Origin: Apiotrichum sp. Y4204
Lineage: Eukaryota; Basidiomycota; Tremellomycetes; Trichosporonales; Trichosporonaceae
Assembly (NCBI GenBank): GCA_025531455.1
Contig: JAMYHL010000104.1
Span: forward strand, 47,831-111,830
DNA: 64,000 bases
Direction: 5' to 3'
The notes under the pieces were generated by a model that was not told the DNA's origin, searched no databases, and worked only from the letters and a program-made list of their open reading frames with translations. The position numbers and the translations under genes are program-made. Of this stretch, positions 1 to 10,219 are shown piece by piece. Position 1 is the first letter of the stretch. Each line of letters begins with the position of its first letter.

Positions 1-1167
1 GCATAATGATGAGGCGAGCATAATTGTCGTTGTTGATGGTGTGCTCATGAGAGTGTGACTGCGATGCTGGATCCTCAGTGCTCAGACGAAGTGTAGCACC
101 AGTCAACAATCAGCCAACCACAGTAGAGCCCGCAACATTGCAGGCCAAGTGCGTGAATGAACAACGGGCATTAACTGCATCACCACGTTCATCGAGCAGG
201 GTGTGGTGAGCAGTCAACAGTGATCGAGAGCATGCCCCACGCCCGTGGCTCGAACAGCAACACACCGGGTGTTGTGTCATGAAAAAATTCTACATGCAGT
301 CAACTTTCTCTTCTCTCTTCTTCCTTCGATACGCAGAGCGACGGGCAGGGATACGCACTAGTTCCAATCTGAATCCGTAATTCATCCACGTGTCTATTGG
401 CGAAAGAGCAACGATGACCGTTGGGCAACCGTCGGAGCCTTGAGGGAGTGAAACATGGACAAGAGACACAGTGTGAAACAAGAGCAAACCGAGGACGTGG
501 TATTTGTATCCACCACAGAACAAGACAAGGTGAGACACAGGGCAAGACACAAGGCTAGAAACACGGCTCGAAACACAGACCAACAGAGCTGAGAGGTGTG
601 ACTGTCCTAGGCAAACAAAGAGATGCACACAGTGGTCAATAGGACGGTCAATGTCAGTTGAGGCCTTGCACTCTTGTGAGACATGCGTGGTAGACATGCA
701 CACAAAACATCCAATGTGCTGCTTTCGCCCTGTTCAGTTCCACCAAGGGTATCCGCTGGCAACGAGGAAACGATACAACGTACATCTGCCTCTTCTCATC
801 CATCACCCGGCAGCTATTCACTTCTTTCACATGCTTACAGCACCCACAATGCTGGAGCTTTGTGACGAGTCGAATCCGGGAGAGTCTTCCTCTCAGCACG
901 GTGTTTAGTGCGAAGAGCGTACCCCTCTTTCTGGGCAGAGGGTTTGTCCACGTTACGAGGTGGTGATGTCACAAGGTGGGTAGTGTCGGCGTCTCAGACA
1001 ACTCACAATGGCACAACCTCGCCAATCTAGTCAACATGACGGAAGAGACCAAAGCCCTTAGGTCTGACCATCCGGCCATCAAATCGCCCAAGATTTGAAG
1101 AGCAGTAATTGTGCTCTCCCTCTCGTGCTTGACGGTTGCCGCCCCAATTGCCAACAGATGCTCCCCT
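1..1167. other. no gene recognised
   Basis: Both strands hold only short, compositionally unconvincing open frames. I see no splice-consistent exon pair, RNA gene or repeat here. Confidence 0.4.
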
Positions 1168-1548
1168 TTACATGGTCTGAGATGGCTTCTTCAAGAGTGC
1201 AATAGCTTGATCGTGTTCGGCAGCAGTCATCAGACGAAGTTGTTATTTGATGCTGTTGAGGCGATTCTCCCGGCGTTGAATTAGTTTCTCATGGGTGGCT
1301 TGCCACGCGGCGACGTCTGGCGTCTCACAGCCCTTCGCCATGTAGACAAGACGCGGGCCCGTGAGGTGCAAGATGTCGACAAGGACTACGCCAAGGATAA
1401 ATCTCGTGAAGCTCGAGTGACAGTGTGTTAGAAACAGACGTGCTCACAGGGCTGGGCTTTCCGTCAATGATGAATACTGCAAGGACTTTCCATACAGCTT
1501 GCTCGACCATCTGCCTCCCCGCGACAGCACAGCACGCCTTCCTCGCAT
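1168..1548 (-). pseudogene. small two-exon gene or relic with an in-frame stop
   Basis: Unrecognised. On the minus strand ATG at 1548 opens a basic N-terminus (MRGRRAVLSRGG). The frame is interrupted by a 36-base intron (1412-1447; GTGAGC donor, CTAAC branch point, AG acceptor) and continues in phase to TAA at 1243-1245, giving 89 residues. The second exon contains VLVDILHLTGPRLVYMAKG and a helical, charged segment (HEKLIQRRENRLNSIK). After the TAA the same frame runs on through QLRLMTAAEHDQAIALLKK to a second stop at 1168. The extension looks like a continuation of the same helix, so the TAA may be a mutated CAA. Either a short intact protein or a gene truncated by one C-to-T change. The splice model is inferred from phase and motifs only. 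Confidence 0.45.
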
Positions 1549-2225
1549 CGCCTAGTTGGTGGGCAGGTTCATCCTTGGCGGGTTTAGGGATGTGCTCCAC
1601 AGCAGCGTCACGAGGAGTCCAAACGTGAACTTGGATGAAGTTGGAGTGCCCACGGACTGTGTGACTGGGGAGTAGGACATGGTCCCACACACTCACAGCT
1701 GAACTCCTAAATGTGGAGTAACATTGTGGGGACACGTTGAGCGAGATGTCGCAAGACGACAGTTGTCACGGACTGAACGGTTCATGAGGCTCAGTTCGCT
1801 CCGTTGACGATCTGATGGTGAGGCCTTTTGCAAAGATATTTCAGCGTTGCCTTATGACGATTGTGACACAAGTGGTCTGCTGTCGACCCTTTTGGATGAC
1901 GGCAACGTGGCACCGTAGATGTGGGAAGCGTGTAGAAGTTGACGGGGCCAGGATGACCGGGGTTCATAGCGTGCATGATGGATTGATGCCGGGACGATGA
2001 ATTGTAGATGATGAGAAAGCGTGGGCCCAGTGTCATAGCACGACAGACGGTGGTCAGTGCACTCACAGTGACGAGACAGCGACATGCGGTTCAGAGACAT
2101 GCATAAGAACAATGACAACAACTGGAATCTTGCAAGTTAGCTCAAAGTCGGTTCAGTCTTACTTGTTTACCAGCGGTACTCACACACAGAAAGCCTGGGG
2201 AGAACGTGGACGGGCTCAGAAGGCA

Positions 2226-3232
2226 TCACTCATCTTGATAATCTCTGTTCTTCTTCGATGTGGGCGAGTCATTCAGCGTGGACGCAAAGGAGGAGGCAGA
2301 TATGGTAGCAGTCCCTGCCGGGCTATCCGTACCCGTGCTGGTGCTGGTGCTCTCGGGCGACGACAGAGGAGACTGTGGTTTGGCACGAGGGGGAGTGGAT
2401 GTAGTGGCTGTATTCGGTGGGGGACACTCCCTCCCATAGGCATCAAGCCAGAGCTCTACGGGTTCAAAGTCTGGGTCGTTGTCGACGTTGAGTTTGACAA
2501 AGTGCCGCGGAGGAAGCAGGGCTGGGTCGGGCACATAGCGGTCGAGGTAGTACTCTTCGTCATACGGGCGACGGGTCGGAGGGCCGCCGGGACAGTCCAC
2601 GAAGCTGGTCCACTGCGTGTCCATCGCCGGAAGGACAAACTCGCGCAGATACGTGTCATCCATAAACCGCGATAGGTCTGCAGCTGGGAAGCGCTCGCGA
2701 ATCTGCTCCAGTGCCTGCTGTTAGATGGACAGCGGTGAGAGACGTACGATCTGGTGCACATAGGTTGCCATGCGGTCGACGACTGAGAGCCAGGCATCAA
2801 GGGTCGCCGGGCCACGGCTCTGTGCAATGCGAACCTCGCGATTATAAGCGTAGCTGATGTCAGAGGCAATGCAAAAGGCAGAAGGCTAGTCAGCGGGGTG
2901 GATGCTCACAACTCTGCGGTCTTGTCGAACACGGCAACGGCCAGGTCGACGGCGTCCAGGTCGTCGATGTTGCCACTCTCAAATGCGGCTGTCCAGCGCT
3001 GGCTAGCGGCCCGCCCGGCCCAGATGAGCTTGAGCGTTGAGCCGCGCAGAAAGACGGGCCACGGGAAGACGACACCGGCCCAGTCGGTACGCGGGAAACG
3101 GCGCATTGCGGCTGTAAGGAGGGCAGGCTTGTAGGGATCACGGCCGCATGGCCACGCGCGGCGTGGGCGAGGGCCTGGTGGTGGATGTGCCGTGCTGTCT
3201 GCTGCACCGCTTTGAGTGGTATGCGTTGCCAT
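2226..3232 (-). CDS. hypothetical protein, three exons, 306 aa
   Basis: Function not recognised. Exons are 3232-2910, 2853-2748 and 2717-2226. The 56-base intron has a GTGAGC donor. The second intron is 30 bases (GTACGT donor, CTAAC close to the CAG acceptor); an in-frame alternative uses an upstream GTGCAC donor and gives 42 bases. The N-terminal 40 residues are Pro/Arg-rich, the middle 200 residues are mixed helical with many aromatic residues (WAGVVFPWPVFLRG near residue 50), and the last 65 residues are Ser/Thr/Pro-rich and probably disordered. No signal peptide or membrane segment is seen. It is divergently transcribed from the gene at 3624 across about 390 bases. ATG at 3232 is the first in-frame Met. 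Confidence 0.7.
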
Positions 3233-3623
3233 TGTTGGATAAGAGAGGATGTTGATGGATGGGAAAGAGAGAGAGAGAGATGATGATGATGATGATGATG
3301 TCGATAGTTGTTGTTTGTTGTTTGTTGTTGTGCCGAGTCAGAGAATGTTTGTGTCGGTGTCGTGGAGCTGGGCAGGGAAAGTCCGAGCCGGAGTGTGGCA
3401 GTGGAGGTTGTTTTTATCGGGTGGAACCATGGTAAAAGCGGCGTGTGATTACGCAATCTCGCGTGAAACCCACATGGCTTTGTTGTTGCCACGAGCGCAC
3501 GAGCACGTCGAGCACGTCGAGACCAAACATTGTGTGCAAATTGAGTGCATCTCGACATCTCGACATCTCGACATCTCGACATCTCGATCATCACATCTCA
3601 CCTCTCAACTCTCAACTCTCACC
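3233..3623. promoter_or_regulatory. divergent intergenic region with microsatellite and pyrimidine-rich leader
   Basis: This 391-base spacer separates divergent start codons at 3232 (minus) and 3624 (plus). It contains an AG run followed by a GAT repeat (about 3265-3302), and four to five tandem CATCTCGA-type units (about 3547-3590) leading into a CT/CA-rich stretch directly before the ATG at 3624. No clear TATA box. Confidence 0.5.
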
Positions 3624-4928
3624 ATGCCGACTGTCCTTTCAGCAGCAAAGGACGCCACAGCGGACGGTGGAGAGACCACTTGGGCACACTGGCTCTCGAC
3701 AGCTCCAGACTTGGTGTACGATGCGACAGCCCGGTCACACTCGCCGGCCAAGGATGTAAAGGGCATTGTCTCGAGCGGGCTCCGCTCACTGCTACGCTCC
3801 AAAGCAAGCAAGCAAGATGCGCTAAGCAAAGAGAATGCGACAAAGGAACAGAATGCAATAGGCGAGCAGCATGCCGAACCCGATCCGCTACACTCATTCG
3901 TCCGTCTGCGTCCGACCCTCGACCACTCGCACCTCGCCCCTACGCAGCTTGTCGAAGCCCTCGGAGGAGAGACCATAGGCGAGATCCACACACACTGGGA
4001 TGATGTGAGCAGTGGAGGAACTGGAAACCGCTGGCGCGCACATCCCGTGCATAACGAGAACGCAATCGAGGCGCGCTACCTAGCGGCCTATGTCCGGCTG
4101 ATGTCTGCCCTCGCAGACACCGCGGCGATGCAGACGCTCGGCACTGCCAGCCTGTGTCTGGTTAGCCAACAGGCGGTCAAGTATCGACATTACGATGGCA
4201 CTCTCCACACTGCTCTTGTGGATGTCGTAAACGTCGGCGCGGATGGTATGGACGGCAAACTCTCTGGGCCCCCACACGAGTTCAAGCACGACTCGGTATT
4301 CACGCCCGAGCACATTGCCGCGTTGGACGCCGTTCACGAGCTGTCCATTGTAGCGGTTGAGCACGGAGGGGAACCGACTCAGCCGCTGCCGACAACCATC
4401 TTGGCCTCACCGGCAGAGCGGGATCGTGACAAGGTCGATTTCTTCTTTTCAACAGCGACCGGCACACTCGGGGAACGTGTTAGCGCAAAGCTCTCGACGG
4501 CATTGACGCACCTTCTCCAGGCGCCGTTCTATGCAGGTGCTGGGCACACGCGGCGCGGCAGCATTGGGGCTGCAAAGCGATGGATTGCAACTCAGAACGA
4601 GTACGACACCGAGCCGTTCGTGGCGTGGGCGAGGAGCATCGGCGACCCGTCCGGCCTCCCGAGCGAGGATCAGGTGGAAAAGGGTGGAGAAGTGGAAGAG
4701 GAAGTAAACCCGATCTCTTTTCCATGGGACGACCTTCACAATGGCCTCCCGACAATATCGCAGTCCCCGGTTTCACACTTTGCCTTTCTTGCGGGAAGCA
4801 CATACTCGCACCTCACGGGAGACGTGGTTCCACATCCCGAGTGGCCTCGCGCACATGAGGTCGTCGAGACCACACCCCGCAATGATCGGCGTAAAAAGCT
4901 CGGTCTCCGGCCCGTCGGATCTGGCTAG
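3624..4928 (+). CDS. hypothetical protein, single exon, 434 aa
   Basis: Unrecognised intronless gene. I chose ATG 3624 (MPTVLSAAKDATADGG) because it follows a CT-rich leader typical of this genome, although the frame is open upstream to 3249; the upstream part includes the repeated CATCTCGA units and looks untranslated. Residues 1-90 are polar and probably flexible. Residues about 95-330 look globular (ARYLAAYVRLMSALADTAA, a segment around ALDAVHELSIVAVEHGG). An acidic linker follows near residue 350 (EKGGEVEEEVNP), and the C-terminus is basic. No transmembrane helix, signal peptide or catalytic signature is visible. GC-rich coding composition and a long uninterrupted frame support a real gene. 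Confidence 0.75.
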   Translation: MPTVLSAAKDATADGGETTWAHWLSTAPDLVYDATARSHSPAKDVKGIVSSGLRSLLRSKASKQDALSKENATKEQNAIGEQHAEPDPLHSFVRLRPTLDHSHLAPTQLVEALGGETIGEIHTHWDDVSSGGTGNRWRAHPVHNENAIEARYLAAYVRLMSALADTAAMQTLGTASLCLVSQQAVKYRHYDGTLHTALVDVVNVGADGMDGKLSGPPHEFKHDSVFTPEHIAALDAVHELSIVAVEHGGEPTQPLPTTILASPAERDRDKVDFFFSTATGTLGERVSAKLSTALTHLLQAPFYAGAGHTRRGSIGAAKRWIATQNEYDTEPFVAWARSIGDPSGLPSEDQVEKGGEVEEEVNPISFPWDDLHNGLPTISQSPVSHFAFLAGSTYSHLTGDVVPHPEWPRAHEVVETTPRNDRRKKLGLRPVGSG

Positions 4929-6018
4929 ATTGATAGCGTGCTGTGGGTATCTGTGAGCGGTGAATGGCGATTAACGGCAGCTATGGAGCATCCCACCCGA
5001 ACCCCGGATTGCTGTCTCTCGCCCTTCGCTATGTCATTCATTCCTCGACTGTGGTATATCATCATTTGCGAAGTACCCTCACAGCCTTGCAAGTCCACTT
5101 TAATGGCCACAATGTGCGATGGGCCTTGTACATCAGCTTGGAACGGCACCTTACATGGTGAAAGCATAGCCGCTTTGTCCTGCGACAGCTTATACCTTGC
5201 TCCGCGTTTGCGTGTGAAGTTGCTCCATTTGCTATGTCCCCGATACTCTGTCACCACGCCGCTACCGCGTCAAGTAAAAGCAGTCAATGGCCAAGTACCC
5301 TCGTCGACATTGGTAGGTTCAAGAAGGTGCGTTCTGACTCTGGCAGGCAACACTGACATCAGGTCCGCGCTGCACCACGCATACGTTTCCCGGCGATTGA
5401 CTACGGAGAGTTTGGACGTCCCCGATTGAGTCGTTAGTGCCTATGGCGGAGTACAAGAGGTGGGGCATCGCTTCCCCTGGGTTCAAGGTGCGGCCTTGTG
5501 CACTTGAAGCTTGTACTCGACGACTCGACTCCCTTTGCGTCCGATCTCGGCCTCGCCATGCATGCATACCGTTCGTCTTTGAGATCCAGGCATCCACACT
5601 CCCGGTGGCTCCCGCGAGTACATGGCCGTCGCGTCGTAGGTGGGCCAGACAGAGCAGGCACGATAAAAGGACAGTGAAAGGACATGCCTAAGCCCTTGCT
5701 TCTGAGCATGGTGGCGAGCTTATTGTCAGTGAGGTAAACGAGTGGCCGATTACGAGGATGACGCGTGTTGGCACATCGAGACTCCACCACACGGAAAAGA
5801 AATCAGTCGCCACCCGGGCTGTTACGTAACTGTCGAGCCTGGGTGAAGAACCACACAAACACACAACACAAACTGATCATCCTCCTTCCACGTCGCTTTT
5901 CTCTTCTTTCTCTTCTTCTCATCATCCTTCATCCTTCCATCTTCCATCTTTTATCCCTCGTTGCTCCTCTTTCTCTCTTCAAGCCACTCCCCTCGCAGCT
6001 CTTCTGATCATAGACGCG
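4929..6018. other. intergenic region with pyrimidine-rich leader
   Basis: No supported gene in roughly 1.1 kb. The last 140 bases (about 5878-6010) are strongly CT-rich (TCTTCTTTCTC-like blocks), which I read as promoter plus 5' leader of the gene at 6019. A TTACGTAA-like motif lies near 5822. Confidence 0.4.
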
Positions 6019-8441
6019 ATGCCCTCCACTTTGAAGACGACGATCGAGCCCGAGACCGAGGCAGGGCACATGCCCGCCACCTTCCCCTTCGATCCCGACA
6101 CGCACTACCCCATTGCGTACACGTTGGTCTCCCTCCTTTCTCTTGACCTGCTCCATACTGTCCGCGGCGTGTCACGGGCGTACCGGGAGCTCTGTGATGC
6201 CACCCTTGCGTACCAGCTAGTGATCACCTCCGAGACCAGCCCGGACTTCAAGATCCGCTTCACCAGGGAGCCCGACACCCACCAGGACGCGCAGACGCGC
6301 ACGAAATACGCGGCTCCCCGTGTCCCCGGCCTGGAAGATCTCGAAGATTGCACCTCCCCAGAGCAAGTTCCTGAGGCCGCACGCCGAATCCTCGCTCTTG
6401 TTCGCGTGGTGGATGTTACCGGCCTTCTCCATGACCGAAGGGGTGCCGAGCAGCGTTCTCGGCTGTCCATCTTGTGCGCTTCAATTGCGCCATACCTTAC
6501 CGGCCTCGTGACCGTGCGTGTCGATACCACAATCCTCCCCGACAAGATTCCATTCGTCGGCAAGACACTTGTCCTCTGGGCACAGCGGGACCACCTTCTG
6601 GTTGTCCCGACATTCTCCGGCTTTGAGCAACTCGTCATCAACTTGCCCAAGGTTCCCCTCACCAGGTTCCCGACAGTTCCTGCCCAGTACTCCCCTCATG
6701 TGAAGCAAGTCACACTCCAGTTTCACAGCAGTGTCGTGTTCGGCTACCTGCCGCATTTCGACGAGTCTGGCGAAGCTGCGCTTCGTGAGGTGCTTCTATC
6801 TGCAGTGGACCGCCAATATCTTTCCCGGCCTACAGCAAACTTTGCCATCGTAATCCGGTCCAGTCGGCACGAAGAGTCCGCCAACAAAGGGCCCGCTCAA
6901 GACAAGATCGCGAGCTGCATGCAGCGGTGTATCGGTGTCGAGACAGCCAGCCTCAAATTTGTGAAGGAGGATGACATGTGCAACGCATCCCAACTCTTCT
7001 GGGACGAGGACTACCGTTGCCGTCCTCTGCACACCTTCTTTAAACTCACACGTGTTATCGACCCGCCCGTGAACCGTGCCTTGTCTCGTCTGGAGAGCGC
7101 GCTTGCCCTTGGGCCACAGCAGTTCTCGAGTCAGGGTACCTCTGCTAGCCCAATGGAACCGGTCTTGTTTGTGCGCTCCCGCACAAAGTCGCATCGTGTC
7201 TTGTAAGCTGAGCGTCTGTATCACACTAACGTGCAGCCTCCCCATCAACGAAACAGCGTTTCGTTATCTGCACGAGGCGTCGGAGCCCACGACGGGCATG
7301 GGGCGCATGCTTGACCCAACCATGTTTGCCCTTACGCCAGACGTTGTCCTCGGCACTGGAATCCTTCATGAGATCCAGCACATCCACGGCATTCCCCCAG
7401 TCACCGCTGTGCCTGTCGCCATCACGATATACGCCGCCTCCGAGGGCCGTGAGCCTTCCGGACCCCAGGATTAGTAAGCGTGTGCAAAATCTCTCCCAGC
7501 TGACCAAAGTGTTTGCTCCGTGCCCCACGGAAACGACCAGCCTTTGGGCCGAATCCTCGTTCGTCTCCCATCGCCTGGCACCGGTGGGGACTTGACACTC
7601 TCCGCAAATGGAGAAACGCAAATTGTCTCTTGGAAGGACATCAATGATTTCCAGTGGGTGTTCGTGTATGAACACGTCACCGTTCTTGTTGGGCCTGTGA
7701 CATCAAGTGCTCAAGTCTTCCTTGAGTACGCCGTCTTCCAATGGCACAAACCCCCGCTCCTGGCCCATCCGGCCCTCTCCGAGCCTATCACCGAGGCACT
7801 GCGCGAGACCTTGGCCAACGACCATGTTCTTCCCGACGGGGGCGCCCTCTGTGTGGGCATGCAAGAACTGTACACGTCGCCGCCGACTGCAAGCACTCTG
7901 AAGCCGACAGACCAGGTCTGGGCTTCGGCATTGGCTGCTGCAGGGCTGGGATTCCGAATTGTCGCCGCGTACAAGGGTCAGAGCACCCCTCCAGACATCC
8001 TGCGCACCGCGCAGACGTACCGCCGTCGCAACATTGCGACATCTTTCAGCTTCAGGGAGTTCGACAAGAACGAATGCCCACCCGGCTGGACGATGGACAT
8101 GTTCGAAGTTGACGAGGCGGTCCACGGCGAACGCCACTGGGTAACATTGCCCAAGCACTGGGGAATGGCCAACCATTATTCCGTGACACGGGGGGCATAT
8201 GCTGTAGGTTGAGGCGGTGATGTGGTACTGACAGCAGGGCTCCCGGGTTGAGAAGCAACGCGTTGGTGTCGCGTTTCTTGTTGAGATTGGGCCGGCTGGC
8301 AGTCGACTCGACAAGTCTGTTCCTGCAGTGCCCGAGGATACCGAGCCAACCGACTTTAGTGAGACGGACTCGGAATCCGGCAGCGAGAGATCGTGGCTTT
8401 CCGAAGACAACGACGACGACGACGAGTGGTCATCGGAGTAG
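6019..8441 (+). CDS. F-box-like / degenerate 2OG-Fe(II) oxygenase fold fusion protein, 767 aa
   Basis: Four exons: 6019-7202, 7237-7448, 7500-8203, 8238-8441. Introns are 34, 51 and 34 bases, and all three keep frame. Residues about 28-70 (HYPIAYTLVSLLSLDLLHTV then RGVSRAYRELCD) resemble an F-box-like helix set; residues 70-345 are unassigned. From about 350 the sequence follows the fungal 2OG-Fe(II) dioxygenase family: FSSQGT..., LPINETAFRYL, GRILVRLPSPGTGGDL (482-497), QWVFVYEHVTVLVGPVTS (517-534), LPDGGALCVGMQ, then LKPTDQVW. Where active members carry HxD, this protein has C471-S-V473; where they carry the second iron His it has V527. The C-terminus ends in an Asp/Glu/Ser-rich tail. Active enzymes of the family use iron and 2-oxoglutarate; this copy is probably catalytically dead and may act as a binding or adaptor module. 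F-box assignment is moderate; fold assignment is fairly strong. Confidence 0.75.
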
Positions 8442-9394
8442 AGTGACAAGAGTGGCCGGCTTCATGAATATCGGCATTGGGTACGGAGGCCATGATGAAG
8501 ACAGCGGTGGCAACAAGATAGACATGCGGCTTGACGACAACGACAATGTGTGTAATACCACCTGACGCAACAATACGATTATTACAACAATAGACAACAC
8601 ACCACCTTCCGGACTTGCATTACGACACCGCGTCCGGAGATATACCAGCTGGTACCCTATGTATTATTGTTGTGCCTGTCAACAGAAAACAATGCTGAGA
8701 CTGACCCCTGCGCTTCAAAGGTGCCTCGTCACGTCTGACATAGAACAGCCCCCAGCAGAGAGGAAATCAGGATCCTCATCCGCGGATATCCGGCACACAG
8801 AGTACATGTACTTAATGCTTGATGCGTTCATCCAAATGACAATATTCCTAGGAACACCTGTAAAGCTTGCGCCGTCCTCAGGAACCTATATGAGTTTATT
8901 TAGACTTACCCATTGACTTCAGAGTGAGCCGTCGCTCTGCTTTCTTCGGACTTGGGGCAGCAGGTCGAAATAGCCCGCGCATGAGCACAGTGTGAATATT
9001 GATGGAGCAAGCGGAATAGTAGCTCTCACTTTTCTGCCGAAAGATGTTCACCCCGATTTCCAAGGCTGGGAATCACAACTCGTTAACGGCTGTTGCAGCG
9101 CTCCACTCACAGAGTCCTTATCGATACCGCTCTTGAACCGGTCCACCTGCATCTTAGAACAATGTCATAGAATGCCGTCATAAATAGACTTTGCTTACTG
9201 TGCCAATGGCCCCTCGCGCCTGTCTCTGACCCAGTTGATAGATCGTACTGCCTGAATATCTGTTTTAAGCTGCTGAAGTGAAACTGAGTAACAGCAGAGA
9301 ACACATAACAGCAGAGAAAGTGCTGAGTGAGCCTCAACACGAACCGCCCATGCCGATTTGCAACGTCATAACCGAACCAACCCGCAAAGCTCCC
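8442..9394. other. intergenic region, nothing recognised
   Basis: About 950 bases with only short open frames and no splice-consistent exons, RNA gene or tandem repeat. The AT content is higher than in the flanking genes. Confidence 0.4.
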
Positions 9395-9881
9395 ATGGAG
9401 CAGACAAATGCCCACACCGATCATTTGAGGGCAAAAGCTGCAGTTGCGTGTTGCCATGGTGGAAGTGGGTGGGGAGCGCGTGAAATGCCAGTTTTTGGCT
9501 GTGAGCTGAAACTCGACTCGGCTCCACACTGCTGTCTGATGCTGTCCCTTCCTCCTTCCTCGACGACACCGCGACCAAGACGGCAGAAGAGCCTGCTAAG
9601 AAGGCGAAGAAGGTAGGTTGGGTTGATGTCTGGGAACTAACCGGCAGCCACTAAAACGCCGTGCTGGACGCGAGGTAAAGACTGATACATTCGATGATCC
9701 GACATGGACAAACCCAGCCAACCGTCGATTCTGTTACAGCCCTCGCACGTTCCGGAAACACATGTATCCTCAGGAAGCCAACCTTCCGCGTCACTCGCAT
9801 ATCTCCGTAACACATTTCTCGTCTTTGCCAACCACAGACGAAATTGAGTACATGAGCGATAGAGAAAATAAATACTGCTAG
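9395..9881 (+). CDS. small hypothetical protein, three exons, 136 aa, 3' end in a repeat
   Basis: Unrecognised. Model: exons 9395-9464, 9506-9612, 9648-9881. The first intron (41 bases, GTGGGT donor, T-run before GAG acceptor) is the weakest element; the second (35 bases, GTAGGT donor, CTAAC branch, GGCAG acceptor) is convincing. The product is hydrophilic: a Thr/Ala/Lys segment (TATKTAEEPAKKAKK) joins KRRAGREVKTDTFDDPTW and an aromatic, basic stretch (NRRFCYSPRTFRKHMYPQ). The last roughly 14 codons and the stop (DEIEYMSDRENKYC) lie inside the dispersed repeat starting at 9836, and the second copy of that repeat encodes nearly the same peptide. So the present C-terminus was probably supplied by an inserted element. 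Could also be a gene broken by that insertion. Confidence 0.55.
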
Positions 9882-10219
9882 ACTGCTGTTTATATAGTAG
9901 CTAGAATGGCTGAGTCGCTATGGGATAAGTGGCAAAGCCGTAAGGGCTGTCATGAGGACATTGTGGCAGTTGGAATGTGGCACGCAGTTAACCCGAAAGT
10001 CACTTCCAGGTTAGCATGCTTTGGCACCCGATTCCTTGCCACACATCCAGTTGTGCACCAATGCTTACCAAACTTGGTACACATGTATTCCCAATGGTTA
10101 AATACATGCTCACCAAGTTTGAGCATGATTGGAGCATAATTGACCAAATAGGAGCAAAGCGCTTTTGCCATGTTTAGCCTGCGAATCACTTCCGGGTTAA
10201 CCGCCGTCGCGACTTCGAC
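9836..10219 (+). mobile_element. MITE-like dispersed repeat, copy 1
   Basis: About 384 bases strongly similar to 35785-36156. Shared landmarks include GAGTACATGAGCGATAGAG, TTTATATAGTAGCTAGAATG, TGGCAAAGCCGTAAGGGC and GGAGCAAAGCGCTTTTGCCA. The ends carry short imperfect inverted repeats (CGAARTTG at the left, CGACTTCG at the right). ACCAC flanks the copy on the left (before 9836), and ACCAC recurs shortly after the right end, a possible target duplication. No transposase frame inside. Copy 1 differs by small indels near 9990-10015. Confidence 0.65.
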
